Positions 35,692-44,332 of a stretch of DNA of 64,000 bases are shown one piece after another. This DNA comes from Planctomycetaceae bacterium (GTDB lineage: Bacteria > Planctomycetota > Planctomycetia > Pirellulales > PALSA-1355): NCBI GenBank assembly GCA_003153375.1, contig PLYM01000156.1:45183-109182 (forward strand), in the 5' to 3' direction. How positions within the stretch are numbered: position 1 is the stretch's first letter; each line of letters opens with the position of its first letter. Both the position numbers and the translations under genes were made by a program. The notes below the pieces were generated by a model. It saw only the letters and a program-made list of their open reading frames with translations, did no database searches and had not been told where the DNA came from.

Positions 35692-37883
35692 CAGGCTTTC
35701 CTCGCTTTCAAGGTGTCCAGAACCTGCTTCGGCGTGAGCGGCAACACTCCCACCCGCACGCCCAGGGCATTGCAGACCGCATTGGAAATCGCCGCGCCGG
35801 GACTGATCACCGGCGGCTCGCCCAAGCCGATCACGCCGCGAGCTCGCTCCGAGTCGGGCTCATAGATTTCCACAACCAGCTCGCCGATGTCACCCAATCG
35901 CGGCAGTCGATAGTCGGCAATCTCGGCATTCAGAAAGGCCCCCGTCTTGGGATCCAGAATGCGTTCTTCGAACAGGGCTCCGGCAATGCCCATGATCATG
36001 GCGCCATAAATCTGGCTCTCGGCCGTTTTGCGATTCACGACCAGGCCCATGTCTTGCACGGCCACGAACTTTTTCATCTTCACGACGCCGGTTTCGCGAT
36101 CGACGGCCACTTCGGCCATCTGCACGCCGGCCACGCCCGAGCTCGACAGCTTGCTCTTGGGGCTCGGAGCACCGCGACCCTTGACCTCCAGGGCGTTCAT
36201 GCCCAGCAGGCTGCACGCTTCTTTCCAGCTCAGCCCCTTGCTGGGGTCGCTCTTGTCGCGGATGCGGCCGTCTTTGGCCACCAGCGAATCGGCTTCGACC
36301 TTGAGCTTTTCCGCGACCAGCTTCTTCATCTGAGCCAGCGCGTCGAGCCCGCCGTGGCGGTGCGATTCGGAAACCGAGGCCACCGTGATACTTCCGCCCG
36401 AGGGCGAACTGGCCGGCAGCTTCGAGCTGCCGATATTGACCTTGATGGCCGAAACCGGCAGGCCGAACGTTTCGGCCAGCACGATCGCGATCACGGTGCG
36501 GGTGCCGGTTCCCAAGTCCTGGCTGGCGGCAAACGATTCGACGCCGCCATCGGGATGAATTTTGATCAGACAGCCCGAGGGCACACCGCCGCCGCCCCAG
36601 GTGTGAATGGCCATGCCCAGTCCCGTGACGATCGAGCCTTGTGCTGGGCCCTTGCCGTGCGGGTGCCACTTGGCCTTCCAATCAATCAGCTTGGCAGCGA
36701 TTTTCATTTCCTCGGCATAGACGTCGCCGCGGTCCTTGACGTTGACCAGGTTGCGCAGGAAGACGTCGTAGCTATCGAGCCCCAACTTGGCGGCGACGTC
36801 GTCAATTGCCGTTTGCGACATCGCCGAGCCTTGCGGATGGTTGGGAGCTCGCCAGGCCCGGGCAGCCGCGGTGTTGGTTTTGACGTTGGTGACGCGGCGA
36901 CGAAAGTTCGGCGGCACGATCACATAGGGCATCACATCCTGAGGCACCGAGCCGCCGCCGAAGCCGCCGGTCGACCAATGGTGCGAGTCCCAGATCGTGA
37001 TCACTCCCTGGTCGTCGGCCCCGATCTTCACGTTGGCAAATCCGCTCGGTCGGTTACCGGCGTTCTTCAACTCCAGATCGCGGTCGAGCATGAGCTTGAC
37101 CGGCCGATTGAGCTCTTTCGACAACTCGGCGCACTTGGTGCCCCAACTGTCGGCCGAAAACTTGCTGCCAAATCCGCCGCCGATGTAATCGCAATGAACC
37201 GTGATGTCGTCGGTCGTGATCTTGAGCGGACCGGCGAACTGGCCGGCCGTGCCCGAGACGTTTTGCGTCGACAGGTGGGCCGTCAGCTTGCCGTCGCGCC
37301 AGTCGCAGGTCGAGCCGTGGGGCTCGAGGCACATGTGCGTGATGGCTCGAATGCCGTAGTAGCCCTCGACGACCACGGCGGCTTCCTTGAACAGTCGTTC
37401 GATTTCCTGGTTCTCGAAATCCTTGTTCTCGTCTTCGGGCTCGTTTTGCAGTTGCACCTTGCCGCCCGATTTGTCGGCCCGCTTGGCCGCTTCGGCGGCT
37501 TTCAAGTCCTCTTCATTGACAAACACTTCGAGCAATTCGTAGTCGCCCTTGATGGCCGCCAGGCCTTCGGCCACGGCGCCCTCGGTCTCGCCGACCACCA
37601 CGGCCACCAGGTCGCCTTGCCAGCGGATCTCGTCGCCGGGCTTTTTAAGGGCTCGCGCCAGGTGCACGCCCTTGACCTTGCTGGCGGCGCTGGTGTCGAT
37701 CGACTTGATTTTGCAGTGCGCGTGCGGGCAACCCAGCGCGCGGGCCAGCAGCATTTGGTCGGGATTGATGTCGTAGCTGTATTTGGCCGCGCCGGTGCAT
37801 TTGGCCGTGCCGTCGACTTTGTTGTGACTGCCGCCGAGGACCGAAGTCTGATCGCGCGGGGGCCAGGTATATTCAACTGCCAT
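35691..37883 (-). CDS. molybdenum hydroxylase, molybdopterin-binding catalytic subunit
   Basis: 730 residues, xanthine dehydrogenase/aldehyde oxidoreductase family large subunit, which hydroxylates aldehydes or N-heterocycles at a Mo-pterin site. The early domain has KVDGTAKCTGAAKYSYD. The cofactor-binding loop GGGFGSKFSADSWG is near residue 232, and the proposed catalytic glutamate lies in GLGEPPVISPGAA near 684. AAGGAG stands 6 nt before the ATG. It has no signal peptide of its own, so it would be exported with its Tat-tagged Fe-S partner, as in PaoABC. The gene overlaps the upstream Fe-S gene by 11 bp. The substrate is unknown. Confidence 0.92.
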   Translation of the reverse strand: MAVEYTWPPRDQTSVLGGSHNKVDGTAKCTGAAKYSYDINPDQMLLARALGCPHAHCKIKSIDTSAASKVKGVHLARALKKPGDEIRWQGDLVAVVVGETEGAVAEGLAAIKGDYELLEVFVNEEDLKAAEAAKRADKSGGKVQLQNEPEDENKDFENQEIERLFKEAAVVVEGYYGIRAITHMCLEPHGSTCDWRDGKLTAHLSTQNVSGTAGQFAGPLKITTDDITVHCDYIGGGFGSKFSADSWGTKCAELSKELNRPVKLMLDRDLELKNAGNRPSGFANVKIGADDQGVITIWDSHHWSTGGFGGGSVPQDVMPYVIVPPNFRRRVTNVKTNTAAARAWRAPNHPQGSAMSQTAIDDVAAKLGLDSYDVFLRNLVNVKDRGDVYAEEMKIAAKLIDWKAKWHPHGKGPAQGSIVTGLGMAIHTWGGGGVPSGCLIKIHPDGGVESFAASQDLGTGTRTVIAIVLAETFGLPVSAIKVNIGSSKLPASSPSGGSITVASVSESHRHGGLDALAQMKKLVAEKLKVEADSLVAKDGRIRDKSDPSKGLSWKEACSLLGMNALEVKGRGAPSPKSKLSSSGVAGVQMAEVAVDRETGVVKMKKFVAVQDMGLVVNRKTAESQIYGAMIMGIAGALFEERILDPKTGAFLNAEIADYRLPRLGDIGELVVEIYEPDSERARGVIGLGEPPVISPGAAISNAVCNALGVRVGVLPLTPKQVLDTLKARKA

Positions 37884-38529
37884 TGCGAGCTCCTTTCACC
37901 ACGTCAACAACCGCCGGGATGACATTCGCATAGGTTCCGCAACGGCACAGGTTGCCATTCAACCCTTCGCGGATCTGGGCTTCGGTCGCTTTGGGATTCT
38001 TGGCCAAGAACGCCTTCACCGCCATGACAAAGCCGGGCGTGCAAAAACCGCACTGTGAGGCATCGTGATTGACGAACGCCCGGCAAACCGGATCGATGGC
38101 TCCAACGGCTATTTCGCCAGAAATGGCAGTTGAGTTGCCACCGAGGCCCTCGACCGTGACGATCGGCTTGCCGATGCATTCGAGCGCCAGGATCGAGTTG
38201 GCGCTGACGGGCTTTCCGCCCAACAGCACGGTGCTGCCACCGCTCGAGCCGTCGACGCTGATCGGCTTGGCGCCGGTCAGGTTCAGGCCGAGCCGCAGTG
38301 CTTCGAGCAAGGTGGTGCGCGGCTCGACGTCGACTTTCTGTTGCTTGCCATTGACGTCGAGCGTGATGGTGTTTAAGCCCACGCTAACGACGTTCGGTTT
38401 GGTTTCCTCGGCGACGAGCCCAGGTCCATGGACCAGGGCCGTGGCGGCCGCCGCGGCGCCGGAGCCTTTGAGGAACGCGCGGCGGCTGACGCCTGACTTG
38501 CCGTGCGCTGATAGTTCGGTCGGATTCAT
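37873..38529 (-). CDS. (2Fe-2S) subunit of molybdenum hydroxylase with degenerate N-terminal cluster site
   Basis: 218 residues, first gene of the operon. A Tat signal (SRRAFLKGSG, 15-24) indicates periplasmic export. The C-terminal helical domain keeps its cluster ligands: C160 and C163 (QCGFCTPG), C195 and C197 (LCRCG). The N-terminal ferredoxin-like domain aligns perfectly with the family (VEPRTTLLEALR, then STVLLGGKPV), but the four cysteine positions C-x4-C-x2-C-x11-C are S91, S96, S99 and N111. The DNA confirms serine codons (AGC). The start is placed at the ATG before the Tat signal; the longer open frame upstream has no ribosome binding site or homology. Confidence 0.9.
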   Translation of the reverse strand: MNPTELSAHGKSGVSRRAFLKGSGAAAAATALVHGPGLVAEETKPNVVSVGLNTITLDVNGKQQKVDVEPRTTLLEALRLGLNLTGAKPISVDGSSGGSTVLLGGKPVSANSILALECIGKPIVTVEGLGGNSTAISGEIAVGAIDPVCRAFVNHDASQCGFCTPGFVMAVKAFLAKNPKATEAQIREGLNGNLCRCGTYANVIPAVVDVVKGARNGS

Positions 38530-38711
38530 GCGAAGCCCCTTACCTATCGTGGAGAGGGAAGCGAAATCTGCAGGGCGACGTGGCTGATGGGTCGAAAAAG
38601 CCAGCCGTGTTATAAGCGGCCCCCCGAGGCTTCGCAAGCGCCGGGAAAGGGAAGGGGACAGAGCACGCGCCGAAGGCCGGTTACGCGCTCGGAACGGGTC
38701 GCGGCCCGGTC

Positions 38712-39266
38712 TTACTTTTCGACCGGCGTTTCGCGCAACCGTGTGGGGCCCTGACAGCATTCGCAGGCTTTGAGAATGAACATCGAAATGGCGCAAGTGT
38801 CGCACCAATAATCGATTTCGTAGAGTCCCTCGGGCTTGACCCGATAGAGTCGAATCACTTGCAGGAGCGGCACGCCCTGATAGCGGCGGACCAGCATTTC
38901 GAGGTCGATATTTCGGAGCCGCTGGTCGACCGCAAAGGCCCGCCCGCGCGTGTCGGGCACCAGCGGTAGCAGTTGCCCATCGGGCGTCTCGAGCGCGACG
39001 ATCGTTTCGGCCGCGTCGCCTTCCGTCGTGACGTTGTAGAGCCGCTTGAGCGCTTCGTCGAGCCACACGACCTTGCCGCGCACGGTCTCGGTCTGATAAG
39101 GGTGCGTGGCAGCCGGCAGGCTCGCTTCGGCTGCCGGTTTGGCTCCCTCGGTGGCGATCGAGCCGGTGGGTGCCACGCCGGAAATGCTGGCGGCCAAAAG
39201 CGCTAGCGCCAAGAGCACCAACAGCAAGGAGACCGTACCGCGCAACACGAGAGGACCGGATGTCAT
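38712..39266 (-). CDS. membrane-anchored protein with Cys-rich C-terminus
   Basis: 184 residues with one N-terminal transmembrane helix (about 9-29). The middle part (VRGKVVWLDEALKRLYNV, TIVALETPDGQLLPLVPD, FAVDQRLR) is probably beta-rich and outside the membrane. The C-terminus holds five cysteines within 20 residues (WCDTC then ACECC), a likely metal or redox site. Proteins with this pattern recur in planctomycetes next to electron-transfer genes, but no function is established to my knowledge. It has the same orientation as the molybdenum hydroxylase operon, upstream of it by 182 bases. Confidence 0.72.
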   Translation of the reverse strand: MTSGPLVLRGTVSLLLVLLALALLAASISGVAPTGSIATEGAKPAAEASLPAATHPYQTETVRGKVVWLDEALKRLYNVTTEGDAAETIVALETPDGQLLPLVPDTRGRAFAVDQRLRNIDLEMLVRRYQGVPLLQVIRLYRVKPEGLYEIDYWCDTCAISMFILKACECCQGPTRLRETPVEK

Positions 39267-39312
39267 TGCTCAATTCCTCCGGCCGTTGCGCCGGCTCACG
39301 CTTAGCGCCCGA

Positions 39313-39969
39313 TCAGTCGGCCTTGCCGGCGAAGATCATCTCCAAGGGCAGCTTGCCGCTCCTGGCGTTGCCCACGAATCGCACGGCCCACCACTCGTGG
39401 CCGTCGAGCTGGTGTACGGCCGGAGACTCGCCGTCTTCGGCTTTGACCAGCGGCAGGATCGCCGGGTGGCTCGACTCGGCCGACTGCGCGCTCTCCTTGA
39501 ACAAGTCGGCCTCGGTGATCGGCTTGGGCGACTGATCGGTGCGGGCCGGCACCAGCAACAGGAAGTCGCGCGTTTCGAACGTGCCGACATGGTTGCCGTC
39601 GACCGGTTGGTTGCCGTAGCGCAGTGTGTAGACTCCGGCGGGAATCTCCTGGCCGCGGAAATCGGCTCCCTTGCGCGGATAGCGCAGCACGCCAACCAAC
39701 TCGCCGATCTCGAGCGGATAGATCACGCCCTCGGCCAATTTGGCGTCGGCCTTGGTCGACCATTTCTTGGCGGGCCAGATTTCGCAGATCGTCTTTTTCG
39801 CGCCTTGCATGACCTTGAAGCCGGTGGGCGCGATCTGGGCCGCGACGTCAGCAGCCAGATCGGCGGCCGGGGCCGGAGTGGCAAGGGGTTCAATGCGATA
39901 TTCTTGAGCCACAAGAACCGAGCTACCCATCGACAGCACGACCGCCAATGCCAAAAACCATTTCGTCAT
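39313..39969 (-). CDS. exported protein of unknown function
   Basis: 218 residues with a clear signal peptide (MTKWFLALAVVLSMGSSVLVAQ). The rest is predicted mostly beta: KTICEIWPAKKW, YPLEIGELVGVLRYP, AGVYTLRYGNQPVDGNH and FLLLVPAR. The AGVYTLRYG block resembles the sandwich domain found in several planctomycete exported proteins, but I cannot give a family name. It starts 47 bp upstream of, and in line with, the Cys-rich membrane protein, so the two may be co-transcribed. Confidence 0.7.
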   Translation of the reverse strand: MTKWFLALAVVLSMGSSVLVAQEYRIEPLATPAPAADLAADVAAQIAPTGFKVMQGAKKTICEIWPAKKWSTKADAKLAEGVIYPLEIGELVGVLRYPRKGADFRGQEIPAGVYTLRYGNQPVDGNHVGTFETRDFLLLVPARTDQSPKPITEADLFKESAQSAESSHPAILPLVKAEDGESPAVHQLDGHEWWAVRFVGNARSGKLPLEMIFAGKAD

Positions 39970-40180
39970 GGTGTACCTTTTCACTACAGATTGAACGGGG
40001 GAAGTATCTGGGCAGGCGTGCAACGAATGATGGCTCGCCGGCCACGAAACGCGGCATAAAAACGGCCCCGCCCGCGGCTTCACGATTATAGTCCGGCCCG
40101 GTGCCCTCTGGCAAAAACGGCCCGGACGCGGCGCACCGCGATCCAGAAAGTTACCGAGACGCAAGTGGGCCGAATGCTGG

Positions 40181-40849
40181 CTAGTACGAAAAACTGGCCA
40201 AAAACGCGCTGCGGGTATTGGTATTCGACCAGTGCGTGCCCAGGCCGGGGCCCGAGAAGCTGCCTTGCACGGTGAAGGCCGCCGTGGCGTTTTTCACGTC
40301 GCAGAGCGGCGGATAGAACGTCTTTTCGTTGGAACAGACGCAGTCGCCCGTGCCCAGCTTGCGGGTCAGGATTTCGGCATACGAGCCAGCCGATAACCGG
40401 CCCACCGACTCAAAGTGATCGGCCGTCATGTCGATCGGCGCGGTGACAATTTTCACGATGTCCCCAGCGTGGCTGGCGTACTGCATGGCGAAATGGGCCA
40501 GTGCCTCGCGCTGGCGCGAGTTGGCCGCCTGGTCGACGATGACGATCGAGCGGATCGAGTCGGCATTGAAGTTCAACGTGCCGCCGAAGCCCAGCGTGTC
40601 GGAAGCCGTGGTGACGACGACCACCTTCAGACCGGCCAGCGACACGCCCTCATAGCTGCCGCGGTCGATGCTCCACGCCATGATGGCGTCTTTGCCCGTC
40701 AGCCCGACCTGGCCATTGGCGAAGCAGGGACCGGTGTAGACGTCGCAAGTGCGGGTTTCGAGATAGTCACCCTTCAAATCTCCGGCCGAGGCCGAAGTCG
40801 TCGCCACTAAGGCGGCTAACGCACAGAACGTGCTGAGCAAACGAAACAT
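40181..40849 (-). CDS. DUF1326 family exported protein
   Basis: 222 residues with a signal peptide (ending ATTSASAG). The mature protein begins with the DUF1326 hallmark GDYLETRTCDVYTGPCFAN, and later has GDCVCSNEKTFYPPLCDV. The conserved cysteines (CDVYTGPC, CVC, LC) suggest disulfides or metal binding. The family's function is unknown. It stands alone with long flanks. Confidence 0.85.
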   Translation of the reverse strand: MFRLLSTFCALAALVATTSASAGDLKGDYLETRTCDVYTGPCFANGQVGLTGKDAIMAWSIDRGSYEGVSLAGLKVVVVTTASDTLGFGGTLNFNADSIRSIVIVDQAANSRQREALAHFAMQYASHAGDIVKIVTAPIDMTADHFESVGRLSAGSYAEILTRKLGTGDCVCSNEKTFYPPLCDVKNATAAFTVQGSFSGPGLGTHWSNTNTRSAFLASFSY

Positions 40850-40906
40850 GACTAGGACTCCTATCAGCAGGGTATGGCAAATGGCAGGGCGTGTGGGTAT
40901 CCGTCA

Positions 40907-40979
40907 TTTTAGTGGGCCCATGCAGCAGGGTCCAGCGAAATGTAACCTCTAGGGGCGGCATGTAACACTAAAACGCTGG
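40907..40979. promoter_or_regulatory. interleaved inverted repeats with pseudoknot-like order
   Basis: TTTTAGTG (40907-40914) pairs with CACTAAAA (40966-40973), and CCAGCG (40932-40937) pairs with CGCTGG (40974-40979). The order 1-2-1'-2' can only form a pseudoknot in RNA. TGTAAC is directly repeated at 40941 and 40961. The element lies between the divergent DUF1326 and alpha/beta hydrolase genes, so it may be a control region. It could also be chance. Confidence 0.3.
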
Positions 40980-41092
40980 CAATCCAAGCCGCGGTAAACA
41001 TTTCTACGGGCCGTTCTCCATCGGCTAGACTGATCAACCGATGGCAGGGGGGAAAGATCGCGGGATTGTCTCTCGAAAGGATCGGTGGCAGC

Positions 41093-41920
41093 GTGAAGCG
41101 TCAGCGGGCTTGGGGCTTGTGCCTCGTCCTTTTGGGGGTGCCCATGTGTGCGGGCGACGCGCGCGCCGAGAAGCCCGATCCGCGCGATGCGAAGTACGAG
41201 AATGGCGAATTGGTGCGGCTTGAGGTCGCGGGCCGTCACGGCTATCTGATTCGGCCCACGAAAAAGGTGGACCCGCAAAAGAGCTGGGTCTGGGAGGCGC
41301 CGTTCTGGCTGGCCATCAACGACGACCAGGGACGTGTGCAGCATCGGATGTATGTCGAGCGCATGCTGGCCGCCGGCCTGCACGTGGCGGGTATCGACGT
41401 GGGTACATCCTGTGGCAGCCCAAGCGGGGCCGCGGTGTGTCAGAAGTTCTTTGAACACGTGACGAGCGAGCACGGGCTGCACGACAAGGCGCGGCTGCTG
41501 GTGCAGAGCAACGGGGGCCTCATCGGCCATGCCTGGGCGTTTCGGCATCCGCAGCACGTCGACCGCATTGGCGGCATCTATCCGGCCATAGACTTTCGCT
41601 CCTGGCCGGGGCTCGATAAGGTCGTCATGTTTCCTGAGCCGACGTTGGGTTTCGGGCTGAACCTCGACGAATTGACGCGGCGTGCGGCCGAGTTCAACCC
41701 GATCGACAATCTTGCGCCGCTGGCCAAGGCCGGCGTGCGAATTTTTCATATTCATGGCGACGCCGATACGCTGGTGCCGCTGGACGCCAACTCGGCGCGG
41801 GCCGTGACGATCTACACGGCGCTAGGCGGCGACGCGCGGGACGAAATTCTCAAGGGACTGGGACACGGCGGCGCCGAGTTTTACGCCTCCGAAAACCTGG
41901 TCAAGTTTCTGATCGATTGA
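41093..41920 (+). CDS. exported alpha/beta hydrolase
   Basis: 275 residues beginning at a GTG, preferred because it gives a normal signal peptide (KRQRAWGLCLVLL, cleaved after DARA) and has AAAGGA 11 nt upstream; a TTG at 41066 is the alternative. The catalytic triad can be proposed: nucleophile Ser in VQSNGGLIG (near 137), Asp in HGDADTLVPL (near 221), His in GLGHGGAEF (near 257). It is similar to S9-type peptidase-like hydrolases. It is followed 52 nt later by a prolyl oligopeptidase gene. Confidence 0.8.
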   Translation: MKRQRAWGLCLVLLGVPMCAGDARAEKPDPRDAKYENGELVRLEVAGRHGYLIRPTKKVDPQKSWVWEAPFWLAINDDQGRVQHRMYVERMLAAGLHVAGIDVGTSCGSPSGAAVCQKFFEHVTSEHGLHDKARLLVQSNGGLIGHAWAFRHPQHVDRIGGIYPAIDFRSWPGLDKVVMFPEPTLGFGLNLDELTRRAAEFNPIDNLAPLAKAGVRIFHIHGDADTLVPLDANSARAVTIYTALGGDARDEILKGLGHGGAEFYASENLVKFLID

Positions 41921-41972
41921 TGGCCACGCGTCGATTTCATCCTTCGAGCTCAAAAACTCAGGTGCAGCGAGC

Positions 41973-44138
41973 ATGAACATGAAGACAGGGCGACCGATGG
42001 GGAGAACGATCATGGGCATCATCGCGGCGGCGAGCACGAGCAGCCTGCTGGCCGCCGATGCGAGCAAGTCCGGCCAGCGCGTCTATCCGTCGGGCCCACG
42101 CGCCGACGTGGTCGAGGACTATCACGGCACAAAGGTGGCCGATCCGTTCCGCCCGCTGGAGGATCCCGATGGGAAGGAAACGCGGGCCTGGGTCGAGGCC
42201 GAAAACAAGATCACCTTCGACTTTCTCAAAGCCATTCCCGCGCGCGAGGTAATCAAACAGCGGCTGACGAAGCTCTGGGATTTCGAGAAGTTCTCGGCTC
42301 CGTTCAAGGAGGGCAAGCAGTATTTCTATAGCCGCAACAGCGGATTGCAAAATCAGAACGTGCTCTACACCACGAGCTCGCTCGAAGGCATGCCGCGCGT
42401 GCTGTTGGATCCCAACACGCTTTCGGCCAATGGCACCGTGGCGATCTCCTCGCTGGCCGTGAGCGACGACGGCAAGCTGCTGGCTTACGCTCTGGCCGAT
42501 GCCGGCTCGGATTGGATCACCTGGAAGGTGCGCGACGTCGAGACGGGCCGTGATCGGGACGACGTGATCAAGTGGAGCAAGTTTTCGACCGCCTCGTGGA
42601 CCAAGGACGGCGAGGGTTTTTTCTATGGCCGCTATCCGGAGCCCAAGGACGGCGAGGACCTGCGAGCTTCGAACTACTTTCAAAAGCTCTATTATCATCG
42701 CCTGGGCACGCCGCAAGCCGACGACGCCCTGGTCTATGAGCGGCCCGACGAAAAGGAGTGGAAGTTCGGTAGCGCCGTGACCGACGACGGGCGATACCTG
42801 GTGATCGAGGTCTCGAAGAGCACCGACGATCGCAACCGGCTGCTCTACAAGGAACTGTTCGCCCCCGATGCGCCGATCGTGGAGCTGATCGCCAATTTCG
42901 ACGCCGGCTATGAGTTGATCGACAACGATGGGCCGGTGCTCTATCTGAAGACGAACAAGGACGCGCCGCGGGGCCGCGTGATCGCGGTCGACACGCGTCA
43001 TCCGGAAGAGGCGAATTGGCGCGAGATCATTCCGCAGGCCGACGAGACCTTGCGGGCCGTCTATCTGATCGGCAACCGATTTTTCGTCAATTACCTCAAG
43101 GACGCGCACTCGCAGCTCAAGGTGTTCGACATCGACGGCAAGTTCCAGCGCGAAGTGAAGCTGCCCGGCTTGGGAAGCATCACCGAGTTCGGCGCGCGCC
43201 GCAGGGCCAAGGAGTTTTTCTACGGCTTCGCCTCGTTCACGTCTCCAGCCACGATTTATCGCTACGACATCTCGAAGGGCGAGAGCAGCGTGTTCCGCGC
43301 GCCGAAAGTGGGCTTCCGTCCCGATGACTACACGACCGAACAGGTGTTTTATGCCAGCAAGGACGGCACGAAGATTCCGATGTTCATCAGCTACAAGAAA
43401 GGGCTGAAGAAGACCGGCCGCACGCCGACCTATCTGTTTGGCTATGGCGGATTCAACATTCCGCTGGTGCCGGCCTTCAGCGTGTCGAACCTGGTGTGGA
43501 TGGAAATGGGCAATGTGTTTGCCGTGCCGAATCTGCGGGGCGGGGGCGAATATGGCGAGGTGTGGCACAAGGCCGGCACCAAGGAGCAGAAGCAGAACGT
43601 CTTCGATGATTTTATCGCGGCGGCCGAGTGGCTGATCGCCAATGGCTATACGCAAACGCCCAAGCTGGCAATCGGCGGCGGTTCGAACGGCGGGCTGCTG
43701 GTCGGCGCCTGCCTGACGCAACGGCCCGATTTGTATGGCGCGGCCTTGCCGGCCGTGGGCGTGCTCGACATGTTGCGGTTCCACAAGTTCACGATCGGCC
43801 ACGCCTGGGTCGACGATTACGGCTCGAGCGACGATCCACGCGAGTTCGCGGCACTCTACAAATACTCACCGCTGCACGCGATTCGCCCCGGCACTTGCTA
43901 TCCGCCGACCCTGATCACCACGGCCGACCACGACGATCGGGTGGTGCCGGCACACAGCTTCAAGTTCGCCGCCACGCTGCAGGCGGCCCAATCGTGCGAC
44001 AAGCCGGTTCTGATCCGCATCGAAACCCAGGCCGGTCACGGCGCCGGCAAGCCCACGGCCAAGATCATCGAGGAGGTCGCCGACCGCTGGGCGTTCTTGG
44101 TGCAAGTGTTGGGCGTCGACGTGTCGCCGGCTCCGTAA
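41973..44138 (+). CDS. prolyl oligopeptidase (S9A), exported
   Basis: 721 residues. After a signal-like N-terminus (about 1-28) comes YPSGPRADVVEDYHGTKVADPFRPLEDPD, the typical opening of S9A enzymes, a seven-bladed propeller (about 80-430) and the catalytic hydrolase domain. The triad is Ser in GGGSNGGLLVG (near 571), Asp in DHDDRVVP (near 652) and His in QAGHGAGKP (near 686). These enzymes cleave short peptides after proline, here probably in the periplasm. The substrate-gating propeller is of full length. Confidence 0.93.
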   Translation: MNMKTGRPMGRTIMGIIAAASTSSLLAADASKSGQRVYPSGPRADVVEDYHGTKVADPFRPLEDPDGKETRAWVEAENKITFDFLKAIPAREVIKQRLTKLWDFEKFSAPFKEGKQYFYSRNSGLQNQNVLYTTSSLEGMPRVLLDPNTLSANGTVAISSLAVSDDGKLLAYALADAGSDWITWKVRDVETGRDRDDVIKWSKFSTASWTKDGEGFFYGRYPEPKDGEDLRASNYFQKLYYHRLGTPQADDALVYERPDEKEWKFGSAVTDDGRYLVIEVSKSTDDRNRLLYKELFAPDAPIVELIANFDAGYELIDNDGPVLYLKTNKDAPRGRVIAVDTRHPEEANWREIIPQADETLRAVYLIGNRFFVNYLKDAHSQLKVFDIDGKFQREVKLPGLGSITEFGARRRAKEFFYGFASFTSPATIYRYDISKGESSVFRAPKVGFRPDDYTTEQVFYASKDGTKIPMFISYKKGLKKTGRTPTYLFGYGGFNIPLVPAFSVSNLVWMEMGNVFAVPNLRGGGEYGEVWHKAGTKEQKQNVFDDFIAAAEWLIANGYTQTPKLAIGGGSNGGLLVGACLTQRPDLYGAALPAVGVLDMLRFHKFTIGHAWVDDYGSSDDPREFAALYKYSPLHAIRPGTCYPPTLITTADHDDRVVPAHSFKFAATLQAAQSCDKPVLIRIETQAGHGAGKPTAKIIEEVADRWAFLVQVLGVDVSPAP

Positions 44139-44168
44139 GGGCACGGCAAGATGCTAGCATCTCCGCAT

Positions 44169-44232
44169 ACTAGCCCGCAGCGCGAGCAAGGGTCTTGGGT
44201 TATTCCGCCCCTTGCTTGCGCTGCGGGCTAGT
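44169..44232. repeat. long imperfect inverted repeat (REP-like element)
   Basis: Two 24-base arms (44169-44192 and 44209-44232), beginning ACTAGCCCGCAGCGC and ending GCGCTGCGGGCTAGT, are complementary at 23 of 24 positions around a 16-base loop. The single mismatch would be G-U in RNA. No T-run follows, so it is a poor terminator. Its position between genes and its palindromic form fit a dispersed REP/MITE-like element. Only one copy is in this window, so repetition cannot be shown here. Confidence 0.75.
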
Positions 44233-44332
44233 GTTCGTTCCGTTGCCTCGCCGTTCGGGTGAGGATTTTCCAGATACTGTACACCTGGCCACTTCCTGCG
44301 TAAAATGGAGGTGAAAGGGAAGGCGTGCGACC

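Noticed and set aside
36054..37922. A 622-codon plus-strand frame opposite the Mo subunit
   Set aside because: The minus-strand operon has ribosome binding sites, coupled starts and stops, and conserved cofactor motifs.
38530..39273. N-terminal extension of the Fe-S subunit to a 466-residue protein
   Set aside because: The added part overlaps the Cys-rich membrane protein gene in another frame and lacks homology. The Tat signal marks the true start.
41958..43802. A 614-codon antisense frame opposite the prolyl oligopeptidase
   Set aside because: The sense gene has an intact catalytic triad and the antisense product matches nothing.
44139..44332. Intrinsic terminator for the prolyl oligopeptidase gene at the long inverted repeat
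   Set aside because: No T-run follows either arm. The arms are far longer than usual terminator stems.
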